DNA of 40,369 nt from Burkholderiales bacterium (GCA_016213265.1 JACRBA010000154.1:1-40369); one strand, 5' to 3'. Numbered from the stretch's first letter, positions 26,408 to 35,341 are shown. A program made the numbers and translations. Notes: generated by a model from the sequence alone, not told the origin.

Positions 26408-28078
26408 ATGCCGCTGCCCATCCCACTGCACCCTTTTCGCCCCCGCCTGCTTGATGCGCTGGCGGGCTACCGCCGCGCCGACTTCTTCGCCGACCTGGGC
26501 GCCGGCCTCACCGTGGGCGTGGTCGCCCTGCCGCTGGCCATGGCCTTCGCCATCGCGTCGGGGGTCGATCCCGCGCAAGGCCTGGTCACCGCCATCGTCG
26601 CCGGCCTGCTGATCTCGCTGCTCGGTGGCTCGCATGTGCAGATCGGCGGGCCGGCCGGCGCCTTCATCGTCGTCGTGTACGGCATCCTGGAGCGGTATGG
26701 CCTGGCCAACCTGCTGATCGCCACGTCGATGGCCGGGGTGCTGCTGTTCCTGATGGGCCTGCTGCGGCTGGGGGCGCTGGTGCGCTACATCCCGGTGAGC
26801 ATCGTCATCGGCTTCACGAACGGCATCGCGGTGCTGATCGCCCTGTCGCAGGTGAAGGATCTGCTCGGGCTGCCCGTGGCCAAGCTGCCGGCCGACTTCT
26901 TCGGCCAGCTCGCGGCGCTGGGCGCCCACCTCGGGCAGTGGAACCCCTGGGCATTCGCGCTCGGGGCGGCCAGCCTGGCCATCGTGGTGCTGTGGCCCAA
27001 GACCTATGCCATGCCCGTGGCCCCGGCCACGGCGGGCCAGCGCCTGCGGCGTGTGGCGGCCCAGGTGCCCGGCACCCTCGTCGCCCTGCTGGCGGCCACG
27101 CTGGCGGCGCGTGCCCTGCAGTTGCCGGTGGACACCATCGGCTCGCGCTTCGGCGGCATCCCGTCGTCGCTGCCCCTGCCGCAGCTGCCGCACTTCGAGT
27201 GGGCCACCGCCAAGCAGCTGGTGATCCCCACCGTCACCATCGCGCTGCTGGGCGCCATCGAATCGCTGCTGTGCGCGCGCGTGGCGGACAACGCCAGCGA
27301 CCGCCCCCGCCACGACCCGAACCAGGAGCTGATGGCCCAGGGCGTGGCGAACTTCGTCACGCCGCTGTTCGGCGGCATCCCGGCCACCGGCACCATCGCG
27401 CGCACGGTCACCAACGTGCGCGCGGGCGCCCGCACGCCCGTGGCGGGCATCGTGCATGCGGCCACACTGCTGGCCATCATGCTGGCGGCCGCGCCACTGG
27501 CCGTGCACGTGCCGCTGGCCGCGCTGGCCGGCATCCTGCTGTTCGTGGCCTGGAACATGGGGGAATGGCGCGAGTTCGCGCGCCTGCGCCAGTTCCTGCT
27601 GCCTTACCGCACCGTGCTGGTGGGCACCTTCGTGCTCACCGTGGTGTTCGACCTCACGGTGGCGGTGGAGCTGGGGTTGCTGTCCGCCTGCGGCTTCTTC
27701 ATCTACCGCATGGGCACCCTGTTCCGGGCCACCGAGATCGGCGGTGCACCGGCCGGCCGCCAGGTGTTCGAACTGTATGGTTCGCTGTTCTTCGGGGCCG
27801 TGACCAAGGTCGAGGCCATCCTGGCGCAGGTGGCGCCGGGCACCCGGCAGGTGGTGCTGGACATGCACCGGCTGGTCTCGCTGGATACATCCGGCCTGGA
27901 TGCCCTGGAGCAGTTGCACGCGGGCCTGCACCGCCGTGAGGTGGCGCTCGTGCTGGCCGCCGTCAACGAGCAGCCGCATGGGCTGATGCGGCGAACGGGC
28001 TTCGATGCCTTGCTGGGGCCCGACGGCGTGGTGCCGACCGTGGCGGATGCCCCGCCCCCGGCGGGGGCCGCGGGCTAA
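26408..28078 (+). CDS. SulP-family inorganic anion transporter with STAS domain
   Basis: 556 residues. About ten to twelve membrane segments cover residues 25-430. Family motifs include VGVVALPLAMAFAIASG near the N-terminus, QIGGPAGAFIVVVYG, and NQELMAQGVANFVTPLFGGIPATGTIARTVTN. A cytoplasmic STAS domain fills the C-terminus (about 440-540, VVLDMHRLVSLDTSGLDALEQL). The family moves sulfate, bicarbonate or dicarboxylates; the substrate is not clear, and no carbonic anhydrase is fused or adjacent. GGAGG five bases before the ATG at 26408 sets the start over an in-frame GTG at 26354. Confidence 0.93.
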   Translation: MPLPIPLHPFRPRLLDALAGYRRADFFADLGAGLTVGVVALPLAMAFAIASGVDPAQGLVTAIVAGLLISLLGGSHVQIGGPAGAFIVVVYGILERYGLANLLIATSMAGVLLFLMGLLRLGALVRYIPVSIVIGFTNGIAVLIALSQVKDLLGLPVAKLPADFFGQLAALGAHLGQWNPWAFALGAASLAIVVLWPKTYAMPVAPATAGQRLRRVAAQVPGTLVALLAATLAARALQLPVDTIGSRFGGIPSSLPLPQLPHFEWATAKQLVIPTVTIALLGAIESLLCARVADNASDRPRHDPNQELMAQGVANFVTPLFGGIPATGTIARTVTNVRAGARTPVAGIVHAATLLAIMLAAAPLAVHVPLAALAGILLFVAWNMGEWREFARLRQFLLPYRTVLVGTFVLTVVFDLTVAVELGLLSACGFFIYRMGTLFRATEIGGAPAGRQVFELYGSLFFGAVTKVEAILAQVAPGTRQVVLDMHRLVSLDTSGLDALEQLHAGLHRREVALVLAAVNEQPHGLMRRTGFDALLGPDGVVPTVADAPPPAGAAG

Positions 28079-28081
28079 AAT
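28076..28081 (+). promoter_or_regulatory. Candidate -10 element for the DUF3460-scpA pair
   Basis: TAAAAT overlaps the SulP stop codon, 47 bases before the DUF3460 start. No clear -35 is seen. Confidence 0.35.
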
Positions 28082-28127
28082 GCTTGGCTGATGCGCCGCG
28101 TCGGCGCACCGCCTGCCTGTTGAAGCC

Positions 28128-28331
28128 ATGCCGCTGTTCTGGAAACCCTACAAGTCCGACATCACCCAGTTCGTCGACGAGCTGAAGGCCAAGCGCCCGA
28201 CGCTGGAATCCGAGCAGCGCGCCGGGCGCGCCCTGCTGTGGGACCGCCCGCAGGACCGCGAGGCGCAGGCCGAGTTCTCCCAGGCGCGCGTGGCGCAGAA
28301 GGCCTACGTCTACTTCACCGGCCCGAAGTGA
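28128..28331 (+). CDS. DUF3460 family small protein
   Basis: 67 residues: MPLFWKPYKSDITQFVDELK followed by a charged RPTLESEQRAGRALLWDR segment. This is the DUF3460 family, restricted largely to betaproteobacteria and typically just before scpA. Its function is unknown. It is soluble and mostly helical. Its TGA stop overlaps the GTG start of scpA, so translation is coupled, which hints at a role linked to chromosome condensation, though that is inference. Confidence 0.93.
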   Translation: MPLFWKPYKSDITQFVDELKAKRPTLESEQRAGRALLWDRPQDREAQAEFSQARVAQKAYVYFTGPK

Positions 28332-29191
28332 ACCCCTCGGCGCCGCCCACCGCCGACGCCGAACTTCCGCCACCGATGGCGCCCGAGCTGGCCGGCCCGG
28401 ACGAGGTGGACGGCGTGGCCGTCGCCCGCCTGTACGGCGCGCCGCTGTTCGCGCTGCCCACCGACCTGTACATCCCGCCGGATGCGCTGCAGGTCTTCCT
28501 CGAGGCCTTCCAGGGCCCGCTGGATCTGCTGCTGTACCTGATCCGCAAGCAGAACTTCAACATCCTCGACATCCCGATGGCGGATGTCACGCGCCAGTAC
28601 CTCACCTACGTCGAGCAGATCCGCACGCACAACCTCGAACTCGCCGCCGACTACCTGCTGATGGCCGCGATGCTCATCGAGATCAAGTCGCGCATGCTGC
28701 TGCCGCCCAAGAAGACGGACGACGGCAGCGAGCCGGAGGATCCGCGTGCCGAGCTGGTGCGCCGCCTGCTCGAGTACGAGCAGATGAAGCTGGCCGCCGC
28801 CCGGCTGGACACCCTGCCTCAGATGGGCCGTGACTTCTGGCGCGCGCAGGTGGCCATCGAGCAGTCCGTCGTCACCCGCTTCCCCGATGTCTCGGTGGAC
28901 GAGCTGCGCGAGGCCTGGGCCGACATCCTCAAGCGCGCCCGCCTGCACCAGCACCACAAGATCTCGCGCGAGCAGCTCTCGGTGCGCGAGTACATGACCG
29001 TGGTGCTCAAGCGCCTGCAGGGCCAGCGCTTCGTCGAGTTCCAGGACCTGTTCGACGTGACGCGCGGCGCGCCCGTGATGGTGGTCACCTTCATCGCCAT
29101 GCTCGAGCTGGCGCGCGAGCGGCTGCTCGAGATCACCCAGGCCGAGGCCTTCGCGCCCATCTACGTGCGCCTGGCCTACACGCCGGCCTGA
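28328..29191 (+). CDS. scpA: Segregation and condensation protein A
   Basis: 287 residues. ScpA is the kleisin that bridges SMC heads and binds ScpB in the chromosome condensation complex. The N-terminal SMC-neck-binding region reads FQGPLDLLLYLIRKQNFNILDIPMADVTRQYLTYV. A central EIKSRMLLPPKK is followed by a C-terminal winged helix with SVREYMTVVLKRLQ and FVEFQDLFDVTRGAPVMVVTFIAMLELARE. The GTG at 28328 is chosen for its GTGA overlap with DUF3460; an in-frame ATG at 28376 would remove only unconserved residues. scpB and smc are not in the window. Confidence 0.94.
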   Translation: MNPSAPPTADAELPPPMAPELAGPDEVDGVAVARLYGAPLFALPTDLYIPPDALQVFLEAFQGPLDLLLYLIRKQNFNILDIPMADVTRQYLTYVEQIRTHNLELAADYLLMAAMLIEIKSRMLLPPKKTDDGSEPEDPRAELVRRLLEYEQMKLAAARLDTLPQMGRDFWRAQVAIEQSVVTRFPDVSVDELREAWADILKRARLHQHHKISREQLSVREYMTVVLKRLQGQRFVEFQDLFDVTRGAPVMVVTFIAMLELARERLLEITQAEAFAPIYVRLAYTPA

Positions 29192-29219
29192 GCCGCCGCG
29201 CCAGAGCGGCCCGGGGCGT

Positions 29220-29681
29220 TCAGCGCCAGGGCAGCCAGCCGGGGCCGATGGCGTCCAGCGTGTTCTTGAGCACCAGGCCGAGTTCGGTGTCGCCTTCCAT
29301 CACCAGGCGCCGGTCGAAGAAGAGGCGATCCGGGTCTTCCCGGCCGCGGGCCAGCGCCGCGTAGGCGGTGGACGTCGCTTCGATCCACAGTGCGGGCTCA
29401 TCCGTGTCGCCCGCGGCGACGAAGGCCCCGCCCTCCAACCGCAGGTGCACACGCAGGCCCAGGTCGCGCACGCGCAGCGCCACCACGCGCCCATGCAGCG
29501 CGTCGCGCGCATCCGCTGGCAGCTGCGGCAGCAGCCAGCGGTTGAGCGCCTGGGCAGCCAGCCAGGACGGCGGCCGGCTTGGCAGGCGGCGCACGGTGGA
29601 GACGGCGCGCCGATGCAGCGGCGCGAGCCAGGCCGGCATGCCCGGCGGCAGCGGCAGATCCTCGGTGAGTTCAGACGTCAT
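29220..29681 (-). CDS. ubiT: UbiT, SCP2-domain accessory factor of anaerobic ubiquinone synthesis
   Basis: 153 residues with an SCP2-like lipid-binding domain: LHGRVVALRVRDLGLRVHLRLEGGAF, then DEPALWIEATSTAYAALARGREDPDRLFFDRRLVMEGDTELGLVLKNTLDAI. UbiT is needed for oxygen-independent ubiquinone synthesis together with UbiU and UbiV and is thought to bind the hydrophobic intermediates. The identification rests on the domain plus the immediate ubiU-ubiV neighbours. The start at 29681 (MTSELTED) leaves 26 bases after the ubiV stop; an in-frame ATG at 29723 would overlap ubiV. Confidence 0.9.
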   Translation of the reverse strand: MTSELTEDLPLPPGMPAWLAPLHRRAVSTVRRLPSRPPSWLAAQALNRWLLPQLPADARDALHGRVVALRVRDLGLRVHLRLEGGAFVAAGDTDEPALWIEATSTAYAALARGREDPDRLFFDRRLVMEGDTELGLVLKNTLDAIGPGWLPWR

Positions 29682-29707
29682 GGAACGGGGGTCGAAGGGG
29701 TGCCCCG

Positions 29708-30691
29708 TCACGCGGGCGCCCATTGCATGCCCGGCAGCCGCCGGGCGTAGCCATTGCTGAGTGGGCCCGGCACGCCGGCGGCGGCCCAGCCTTGGGTGCG
29801 GCCCGCGGCCGGCTCACCGTCGTGGAACACCGCGGCCACATCGCGCAGCACCCGGCCGAAGCCCTGGGCGCAGGGCGACAGGCGCAGGCGCGACACGCCC
29901 GCCGCACGCAGCGCGGCGCCATCGGCCAACAGGCATTGCACGGCGGCGGACTGCGTCTGGGTGCCGTTGAGGACCAGGAAGGGCTGGCACTCGGTGGTGG
30001 TCATGGGCAGGCCATCGGGGTGCGCCAGGCATCGGTACTCGCAGCCATCCTTGGGCAGGCCGTGGTGGCGGGCGGTGAAGCATCGCGCCGAGAACGACAG
30101 CGGCACGCGGCCGAACACCCAGGCCTCGGTCTGCAGGGGCTCACCGGCCGGCGTGCACACCGGCGCCTGCGGCGGGTTGATGGCCCCCAGCGCATCGAGC
30201 GGCAGCTCGACGGGCGCCACCCAGCGCGTGGCGCCGAGGTCGGCATGTTGTTCCAGCGCGGCCCGGCTGTAGATGTTGAGGTGCGGGCCCAGCACCAGTG
30301 GCACGCGGCCAGACAGCAGCTGCAGCACCGAGGCATCGGCCGCCTCCACGGCGAACTCGGCCTGGTCGCCCATGCGCTCGATGAGGCGCAGGTCGGCCTC
30401 GGTCTCCACCAGGGCCTGCGCCGCCAGCACCACCGTCTTGCCGGCCTGGGCGAGTTCACGCCCGAGCGCGAGCCAGTCGGGCAGGCGCAGCTGGCGCCGG
30501 CGGGCGCACACCACCTCGCCGATCACCACCGTGTCGGCCGGACTGTCGGCCATGTCGGCGTAGAACTCGAGCACCGCGGTGCGCGGCCAGAAGTACAGCA
30601 GCGGGCCCACCGTGAGGCCGGGCCGCTCGGGCGTGAACGTCGTCATCGGCAGGGTCGTCATCGGCGGGATGGTCATCGGCGGCGTCGTCAT
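29708..30691 (-). CDS. ubiV: UbiV, U32-family Fe-S protein of O2-independent ubiquinone hydroxylation
   Basis: 327 residues. UbiV forms a heterodimer with UbiU that hydroxylates ubiquinone precursors without oxygen. The four [4Fe-4S] cysteines are Cys62 (VVCARRR), Cys204, Cys217 and Cys221 ([12 protein letters not shown]). The spacing of the last three (13 and 4) equals that of E. coli UbiV C180/C193/C197. The ATG at 30691 overlaps the ubiU stop (ATGA). The first 16 codons contain four in-frame ATG codons, one per 15-base repeat ([19 protein letters not shown]), so the true start is uncertain; conservation begins near [10 protein letters not shown]. Confidence 0.93.
   Translation of the reverse strand: MTTPPMTIPPMTTLPMTTFTPERPGLTVGPLLYFWPRTAVLEFYADMADSPADTVVIGEVVCARRRQLRLPDWLALGRELAQAGKTVVLAAQALVETEADLRLIERMGDQAEFAVEAADASVLQLLSGRVPLVLGPHLNIYSRAALEQHADLGATRWVAPVELPLDALGAINPPQAPVCTPAGEPLQTEAWVFGRVPLSFSARCFTARHHGLPKDGCEYRCLAHPDGLPMTTTECQPFLVLNGTQTQSAAVQCLLADGAALRAAGVSRLRLSPCAQGFGRVLRDVAAVFHDGEPAAGRTQGWAAAGVPGPLSNGYARRLPGMQWAPA
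30632..30691 (-). repeat. 15-base tandem repeat spanning the ubiU stop / ubiV start
   Basis: Four 15-base units each begin with ATGAC and differ at a few positions (ATGACGACGCCGCCG, ATGACCATCCCGCCG, ATGACGACCCTGCCG, ATGACGACGTTCACG). Each carries an ATG in the ubiV frame. The unit length is a multiple of three, so gain or loss of a copy keeps the frame. Confidence 0.85.
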
Positions 30692-31707
30692 CGCCACGGC
30701 CGCTCGTAGGCCCCCAGCGTCTGCTGCTGGCCTTCGGCGTGGTGGGTCAGGGTCTCGGCCCAGTCGGGGGCCACCTGGTAGGCAGCGCTGTCGGCCAGGG
30801 CGCGGTCGATGGCGGCGCGCCACACGCGGGTGACCTGCTCCACGTAGGACGCGCTGCGCTGCCGGCCCTCGATCTTGATGGCCGACACCCCCAGCGCCAT
30901 CAGGCGGGGCAGCACGGCCAGCGTGTTCAGGCTGGTGGGCGACTCGAGTGCGTACTCGCGCTGCCCATCCACCAGGAAACGCCCCTTGCACAGGGTGGGG
31001 TAGCCGCGCGGCTCGTGCGGCGCGTAGGTGTCGATCAGCACGTCGTTGAGCCGGGCCTGCACGCCATCGGCACCCTGGCTCCAGCGCACGGCGCTGGCCG
31101 GCGAGCAGACGCCGGCGTTGTTGGGTGAGCAGCCAGTGGCCCAGGACGACAGCGTGCAGCGGCCCTCGACCATCACGCACAGGCTGCCGAAGCCGAAGAC
31201 CTCGATGTCCACCGGCGTGCGCGCCATCACCTGCGCCACCTGCTCGAGGGTGAGCACGCGCGGCAGCACGGCGCGCTGGATGCCGTAGCGCTGGCGGTAG
31301 AACTCGATGGCCGCGTGCGTGGTGGCCGAGGCCTGCACCGACAGGTGCAGGCGCAGTTGCGGGTGCTGTCGACGGCACCAGCCCATCACCGCGGTATCGG
31401 CCACGATCAGCGCGTCGGCGCCCAGCGCCACCGCCTTGTCGGCCGCCCGGAACCAGGGCGAGGGGTCGCGCGCGTCGGCAAACGTGTTCAGCGCCATCAG
31501 CGCCTGGGCGCCCCGGGCATGGGCGTAGGCCACGCCGTCGCGCACCTGGGCGTCATCGAAGTTCAGGCCGGCGAAATTGCGTGCGTTGGTGGCGTCCTTC
31601 AACCCGAGGTACACCGCATCGGCACCGGCATCCACGGCGCACTGCAACGCGCGCAGCGAACCCGCCGGGCACACCAGGTCCGGCCGGCGCAGGGCGTGCG
31701 CCGTCAT
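30688..31707 (-). CDS. ubiU: UbiU, U32-family Fe-S protein of O2-independent ubiquinone hydroxylation
   Basis: 339 residues, peptidase-U32-like TIM barrel. The N-terminal [28 protein letters not shown] is typical of U32 proteins. The [4Fe-4S] ligands are Cys177 (GSLCVMV), Cys184 (EGRCTLS), Cys201 (GVCSP) and Cys240 (TLCKGR). Their spacing of 7, 17 and 39 is identical to E. coli UbiU C169/C176/C193/C232, which separates it from the other U32 members. Its ATG overlaps the stop of the upstream regulator gene (ATGA), and its stop overlaps ubiV, giving a tightly coupled regulator-ubiU-ubiV unit. Confidence 0.95.
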   Translation of the reverse strand: MTAHALRRPDLVCPAGSLRALQCAVDAGADAVYLGLKDATNARNFAGLNFDDAQVRDGVAYAHARGAQALMALNTFADARDPSPWFRAADKAVALGADALIVADTAVMGWCRRQHPQLRLHLSVQASATTHAAIEFYRQRYGIQRAVLPRVLTLEQVAQVMARTPVDIEVFGFGSLCVMVEGRCTLSSWATGCSPNNAGVCSPASAVRWSQGADGVQARLNDVLIDTYAPHEPRGYPTLCKGRFLVDGQREYALESPTSLNTLAVLPRLMALGVSAIKIEGRQRSASYVEQVTRVWRAAIDRALADSAAYQVAPDWAETLTHHAEGQQQTLGAYERPWR

Positions 31708-32504
31708 CCGGCTGCCACCTGGCGCGGTGCGGCGGCGGTGGCGGCGCCGGCCAGGCGCTGCAGGCTGTCCAGGTCGCGCAGGCGCAACTCATAGCCGCGC
31801 ACCTCGATGAGGCCGTCGTCGGACAGGCGGCGCAACGCGCGCGAGAGCGATTCGGAGGTGGTGCCCAGGTGCCGCGCGATCACCTGCTTGCGTTCGTTGA
31901 GCAGCACGAGCGCCTCGTTGTCGCCCACGCTGGCCGGCTGCTGGCGCAGCAGCCAGCGCGCCAGGCGGCCGGCCACGTCGGCGCCGGCCATGTCGCGCAG
32001 GCTGTCCTGCAACTCGCGCACCCGGTGGGCCAGCACGCCGGCGTAGGCGCGAGGGAAGCGCCGGTCCAGCGTGCAGGCCTCGTCGAGCGCGCTCACCGGG
32101 ATGGCCAGCAGCTCCACGGCCGTGCGGCACTCGGCCGCCTCCGACCAGCTTCCCGGGCTGTCCATGGCGCCGGCCGTCTCCAGCCAGTCGCCCGGGCCGA
32201 TCAGGCGCTTGTCGGCGAACTGGCCGCCCGGCGTGCGCACGCCCAGCGCCATCACGCCCTGGCGCAGCAGCCACCACGACGGCTCCGGGCGGCGAGGTGA
32301 ATCGAGCGTGAAGGGGCCGGCCGCGCAGCGCACGAGGCGCGAGGCATCGAGCAGGTGGTGCAGGGCCGCATCGCCCGGCACATGGGGCTCGAAGCCGCGG
32401 CGCAGCAGCTCGAGGTCGGGGGCGGTGGGCTTGGCCGCGGCCAGCCAGGGACGAGGGGCATGGCGGGGCAGCGCGGCGCGATGCGTGCGGGCGGTGTCGT
32501 GCAT
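31704..32504 (-). CDS. Crp/Fnr-family regulator lacking Fe-S cysteines (Dnr-like)
   Basis: 266 residues. A sensor beta barrel (about 40-150) and a dimerisation helix lead to an HTH (204-230: NERKQVIARHLGTTSESLSR). The recognition helix has Glu218, Ser221 and Arg222, the E-x-x-S-R set of FNR, so it should bind TTGAT-N4-ATCAA-type sites. It lacks the N-terminal cysteine cluster of FNR/ANR; its only cysteines are 60, 126 and 144. This points to a Dnr/NnrR-like sensor of NO via heme, or another signal. GGGAGA before the ATG at 32504 fixes the start. It is coupled to ubiU by ATGA and follows ccoG by 139 bases. Confidence 0.88.
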   Translation of the reverse strand: MHDTARTHRAALPRHAPRPWLAAAKPTAPDLELLRRGFEPHVPGDAALHHLLDASRLVRCAAGPFTLDSPRRPEPSWWLLRQGVMALGVRTPGGQFADKRLIGPGDWLETAGAMDSPGSWSEAAECRTAVELLAIPVSALDEACTLDRRFPRAYAGVLAHRVRELQDSLRDMAGADVAGRLARWLLRQQPASVGDNEALVLLNERKQVIARHLGTTSESLSRALRRLSDDGLIEVRGYELRLRDLDSLQRLAGAATAAAPRQVAAG

Positions 32505-32569
32505 GACGGTCTCCCGGAAGAGGCAGTGGTCGATGCCCGGCACTTTGGCGACGCGCTGTCGACGTGGAT

Positions 32570-32583
32570 TTGCGCCAGCACAA
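32570..32583. promoter_or_regulatory. Degenerate FNR/DNR-like box before the regulator gene
   Basis: TTG, eight bases, then CAA: the outer triplets and spacing of an FNR box are kept (TTGCG-CCAG-CACAA on the plus strand) but inner positions differ. It is centred about 72 bases before the regulator's start codon, where an internal promoter for the regulator-ubiUVT part could lie. The match is weak. Confidence 0.25.
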
Positions 32584-32643
32584 GCGTTGTCGCGACTCGG
32601 CGCAGCACCCGCGGGAAACCCCCACGAGCGCAAACCGGGGCGC

Positions 32644-34071
32644 TCAGTCAGGCACGTAGAAGCTGGCCGCGGAAGTCACCATCGTCGCCTCGCCGCCGCC
32701 ATCGGGCTCGACCACCACCACGACGGTGACGGGGTGCGAGCCGCGCCCCGCCGCGGCGGCCTGGTCCATGGGCAGGTGCAGCTGCAGTGGCGTGGACACG
32801 ATGGCGGCCGGTTCGATGTCGATCGCGCGCCGCGGCTCGACGGTGAGACCGGGCAGCCCGCGCGCCTCCAGCCGCAGGCGCAGCGGCCGCTCCGTGCGGT
32901 TGGCCAGCTGCACACGGTACAGGTTCTCCAGCGTGCCGGCCTCGCTCAGCCGTGCCAGCGCGGCGCGGTCCTTGATCACGTCGACCAGCACCGGGTCGCG
33001 CGTGGCGATGGAGGCCACGAAGCCCCCGCACAGCAGGGCCAGCACCGCGCCGTAGATGAGCACGCGCGGGCGCAGCACGCGGCGCCACATCTGTGCCGGT
33101 GTCCAGCCCTGGGCCACGCCATTGGCGGTGGCGTAGCGGATCAGCCCGCGCGGCGCCTGCAGCTTGTCCATCACGTCGTCGCACACGTCGATGCAGGCCG
33201 CACAGCCGATGCACTCGTTCTGCAGGCCCTTGCGGATGTCGAGGCCCGTGGGGCAGACCTGCACGCACAGAGTGCAGTCCACGCAGTCGCCCTGATTGAG
33301 CGCACGCGCATCGCTGCCGCGCTTGCGCGAGCCGCGCGGCTCGCCACGGGCGGCGTCGTAGGTGATGATGAGCGAGTCCTTGTCGATCAGCGCGCTCTGG
33401 AAGCGGGCGTACGGGCACATGTACTTGCACATCTGCTCGCGCATCCAGCCGGCATTGCCGTACGTGAAGCCGCCGTAGAAGAGCACCCAGAAGACCTCCC
33501 AGCCCGACAGGCTGAACGAGGCCAGCGGCGCGGTCAGCTCGCGGATGGACGTGAAGTAGCCGACGAAGGTGAAGCCGGTGAGCAGCGACAGCAGCACCCA
33601 GCCGGTGTGCTTGCCGCCCTTGCGCCAGAGCTTCTCGAATCCCCAGGGCGCACGGTCCAGCCGCATGCGGGCGCCGCGGTCGCCTTCCAGGCGCCGCTCG
33701 ATCCACATGAACATCTCCGTGTAGACCGTCTGCGGGCATGCGTAGCCGCACCACAGGCGGCCGGCCACGGCCGTGAAGAAGAACAGGCCCAGCGCGCTGA
33801 TCACCAGCAGCGCGGCGAGGTAGATGAAATCCTGCGGGTACAGCACCAGGCCGCCCACGAAGAAGCGGCGGCTCTCCAGGTCGAACAGCAGCGCCTGGCG
33901 GCCGTTCCACTGCAGCCAGGGCATGCCGTAGAAGAACAGCTGCGTGAGCCACAGCATCACCCAGCGCCAGTTCGTGTAGCGGCCGGTGACGGAGCGGGGG
34001 TAGACCTTGATCTCGGCGGCGTACAGCGGCGTGGCCGCCGCGCCGGCCGCGGGGGCGTCGGGGCGGTTCAT
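32644..34071 (-). CDS. ccoG: Cytochrome c oxidase accessory protein CcoG (RdxA/FixG)
   Basis: 475 residues. CcoG is an inner-membrane Fe-S/copper-handling protein needed for assembly of the cbb3-type high-affinity oxidase. It has several membrane segments in the N-terminal half and near 320-340. Two ferredoxin motifs are clear (CVDCTLCVQVCP and CIGCAACIDVCD), together with GYACPQTVYTEMFMWIERRLEGDR. A C-terminal periplasmic immunoglobulin-like domain follows. The start at 34071 (MNRPDAP) is used; an in-frame ATG at 34113 overlapping the nnrS end is equally open, and neither has a good ribosome site. The ccoNOPQ genes are not in the window. Confidence 0.94.
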   Translation of the reverse strand: MNRPDAPAAGAAATPLYAAEIKVYPRSVTGRYTNWRWVMLWLTQLFFYGMPWLQWNGRQALLFDLESRRFFVGGLVLYPQDFIYLAALLVISALGLFFFTAVAGRLWCGYACPQTVYTEMFMWIERRLEGDRGARMRLDRAPWGFEKLWRKGGKHTGWVLLSLLTGFTFVGYFTSIRELTAPLASFSLSGWEVFWVLFYGGFTYGNAGWMREQMCKYMCPYARFQSALIDKDSLIITYDAARGEPRGSRKRGSDARALNQGDCVDCTLCVQVCPTGLDIRKGLQNECIGCAACIDVCDDVMDKLQAPRGLIRYATANGVAQGWTPAQMWRRVLRPRVLIYGAVLALLCGGFVASIATRDPVLVDVIKDRAALARLSEAGTLENLYRVQLANRTERPLRLRLEARGLPGLTVEPRRAIDIEPAAIVSTPLQLHLPMDQAAAAGRGSHPVTVVVVVEPDGGGEATMVTSAASFYVPD

Positions 34072-34096
34072 GGCAGAGGCAGGCAATCGCAGCGCG

Positions 34097-35296
34097 TCAG
34101 CCGGGCTGGCCATCGGCGCGAGGCCGCAGCAGCCAGGGCGTGTAGCGCCACAGGTAGAGCACGAAGGCCAGCGTCCACAGGCCGGCCGAGACGAGGGTCG
34201 CGACGGCCAGGCCGGGCGGCCAGACCAGCGGCGTGAACACGCGCACCGCAGCGGCCAGGAACAGCGCCAGGTAGGCGGCCTGCTCCACGGGGCCGGCGTG
34301 CAGCGGGCGGCCGGTGTGGCCGAGCGCGGTGCGGGTGATCATGCCCAGCGTGACCAAGCCGATCACGCCGACCGTGAGCGCATGGGTGGCCGGGCCGGCG
34401 GGCCAGGCGCCGAGTGCCGCCCCGGCGCGCAGCACCAGGTGCACCGGCAGCCAGGCATAGGCCACATGCAGCACGGCCACCAGCGGGTTGGCCAGGCTCT
34501 TCCAGGGCTGCCACAGCCACCAGCGCCAGGTGTGGACCACCGCCGCCGCGGCGGCGCCCGCGGCCAGCACCGGCGCCGGCGCCTGCCCAGCGTCCAGCGC
34601 CATCAGCAGCAGCACGGTGGCGAGGGCCGAGCGCTCGACACGCTCGTCCCGCACCGCCTGCATGCCCGGCACACCGTTGTTGGAGAACATGGGCACCACG
34701 CGGCCTGCCATCACGGCGATCATGAACAGCACCACGTCCAGCGCCAGCGGCAGGCCCAGGCCGGCGGGCAGCGCGACCCAGCCCAGCCAGCCGGCGTGCA
34801 GCACGCCCGCGGCGATGCCCATCACCCCCCGCAGGGCCACGAAGAAGTAGTTGCGGCGGTTGCCGCCGCGGTGCAGGGCCCGCCACAGCCCCCAGGCCGC
34901 GAACCAGGGCACAGCCACGTTGAGCAGCGCCGCCAGCTCACCCCAGGGGGACAGCAGCGCCAGCCGCGCCGCCACCCACAGCGCGGCCAGCGCCATCAGG
35001 GGCCGGCCGGTGGGCGTGCGCTGGCCCGACCAGTTGCGGCCTGCCGTGAAGAGAAAGCCGATGATGATCGCCAGCGCGTAGCCGAACACCATTTCATGCG
35101 CATGCCAGGCAGCGCCGCGCAGGTACGCCGCCCCCAGCCAGCCGCTGAACTGCAGGGCCCACAGCGGCACGGACACCGCCGCCAGGGCCGCGGCCAGCAG
35201 GTAGAAGGGCCGGAAGCCCAGGTCCCACAGTGCCCAACGGCGGCCCCGGGGCGCCCGCGCGATCGGCTCTTCCAGCGAGAGGTAGACGGTGCCCAT
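34097..35296 (-). CDS. nnrS: NnrS family heme-copper membrane protein
   Basis: 399 residues with about twelve hydrophobic segments. NnrS is a membrane protein with heme and copper that protects cells against nitrosative stress. Family features are the N-terminal LWDLGFRPFYLLAA, the WHAHEMVFGY loop with candidate metal/heme histidines, AGRVVPMFSNNGVPG and ITRTALGHTGRPL. It is usually controlled by NsrR or NnrR, which fits the operator-like sequences seen upstream of the first gene in this operon. It lies 45 bases after the DUF2249 gene and just before ccoG. Confidence 0.94.
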   Translation of the reverse strand: MGTVYLSLEEPIARAPRGRRWALWDLGFRPFYLLAAALAAVSVPLWALQFSGWLGAAYLRGAAWHAHEMVFGYALAIIIGFLFTAGRNWSGQRTPTGRPLMALAALWVAARLALLSPWGELAALLNVAVPWFAAWGLWRALHRGGNRRNYFFVALRGVMGIAAGVLHAGWLGWVALPAGLGLPLALDVVLFMIAVMAGRVVPMFSNNGVPGMQAVRDERVERSALATVLLLMALDAGQAPAPVLAAGAAAAAVVHTWRWWLWQPWKSLANPLVAVLHVAYAWLPVHLVLRAGAALGAWPAGPATHALTVGVIGLVTLGMITRTALGHTGRPLHAGPVEQAAYLALFLAAAVRVFTPLVWPPGLAVATLVSAGLWTLAFVLYLWRYTPWLLRPRADGQPG

Positions 35297-35341
35297 GGGA
35301 CGGCCCTTTCAGCGGTGACGGGTGGCCGGGGGGCGGGGCGA

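Noticed and set aside
30692-31378. N-terminal extension of ubiV across ubiU
   Set aside because: It overlaps ubiU in another frame and has no U32 features; the ATGA junction gives a natural start at 30691.
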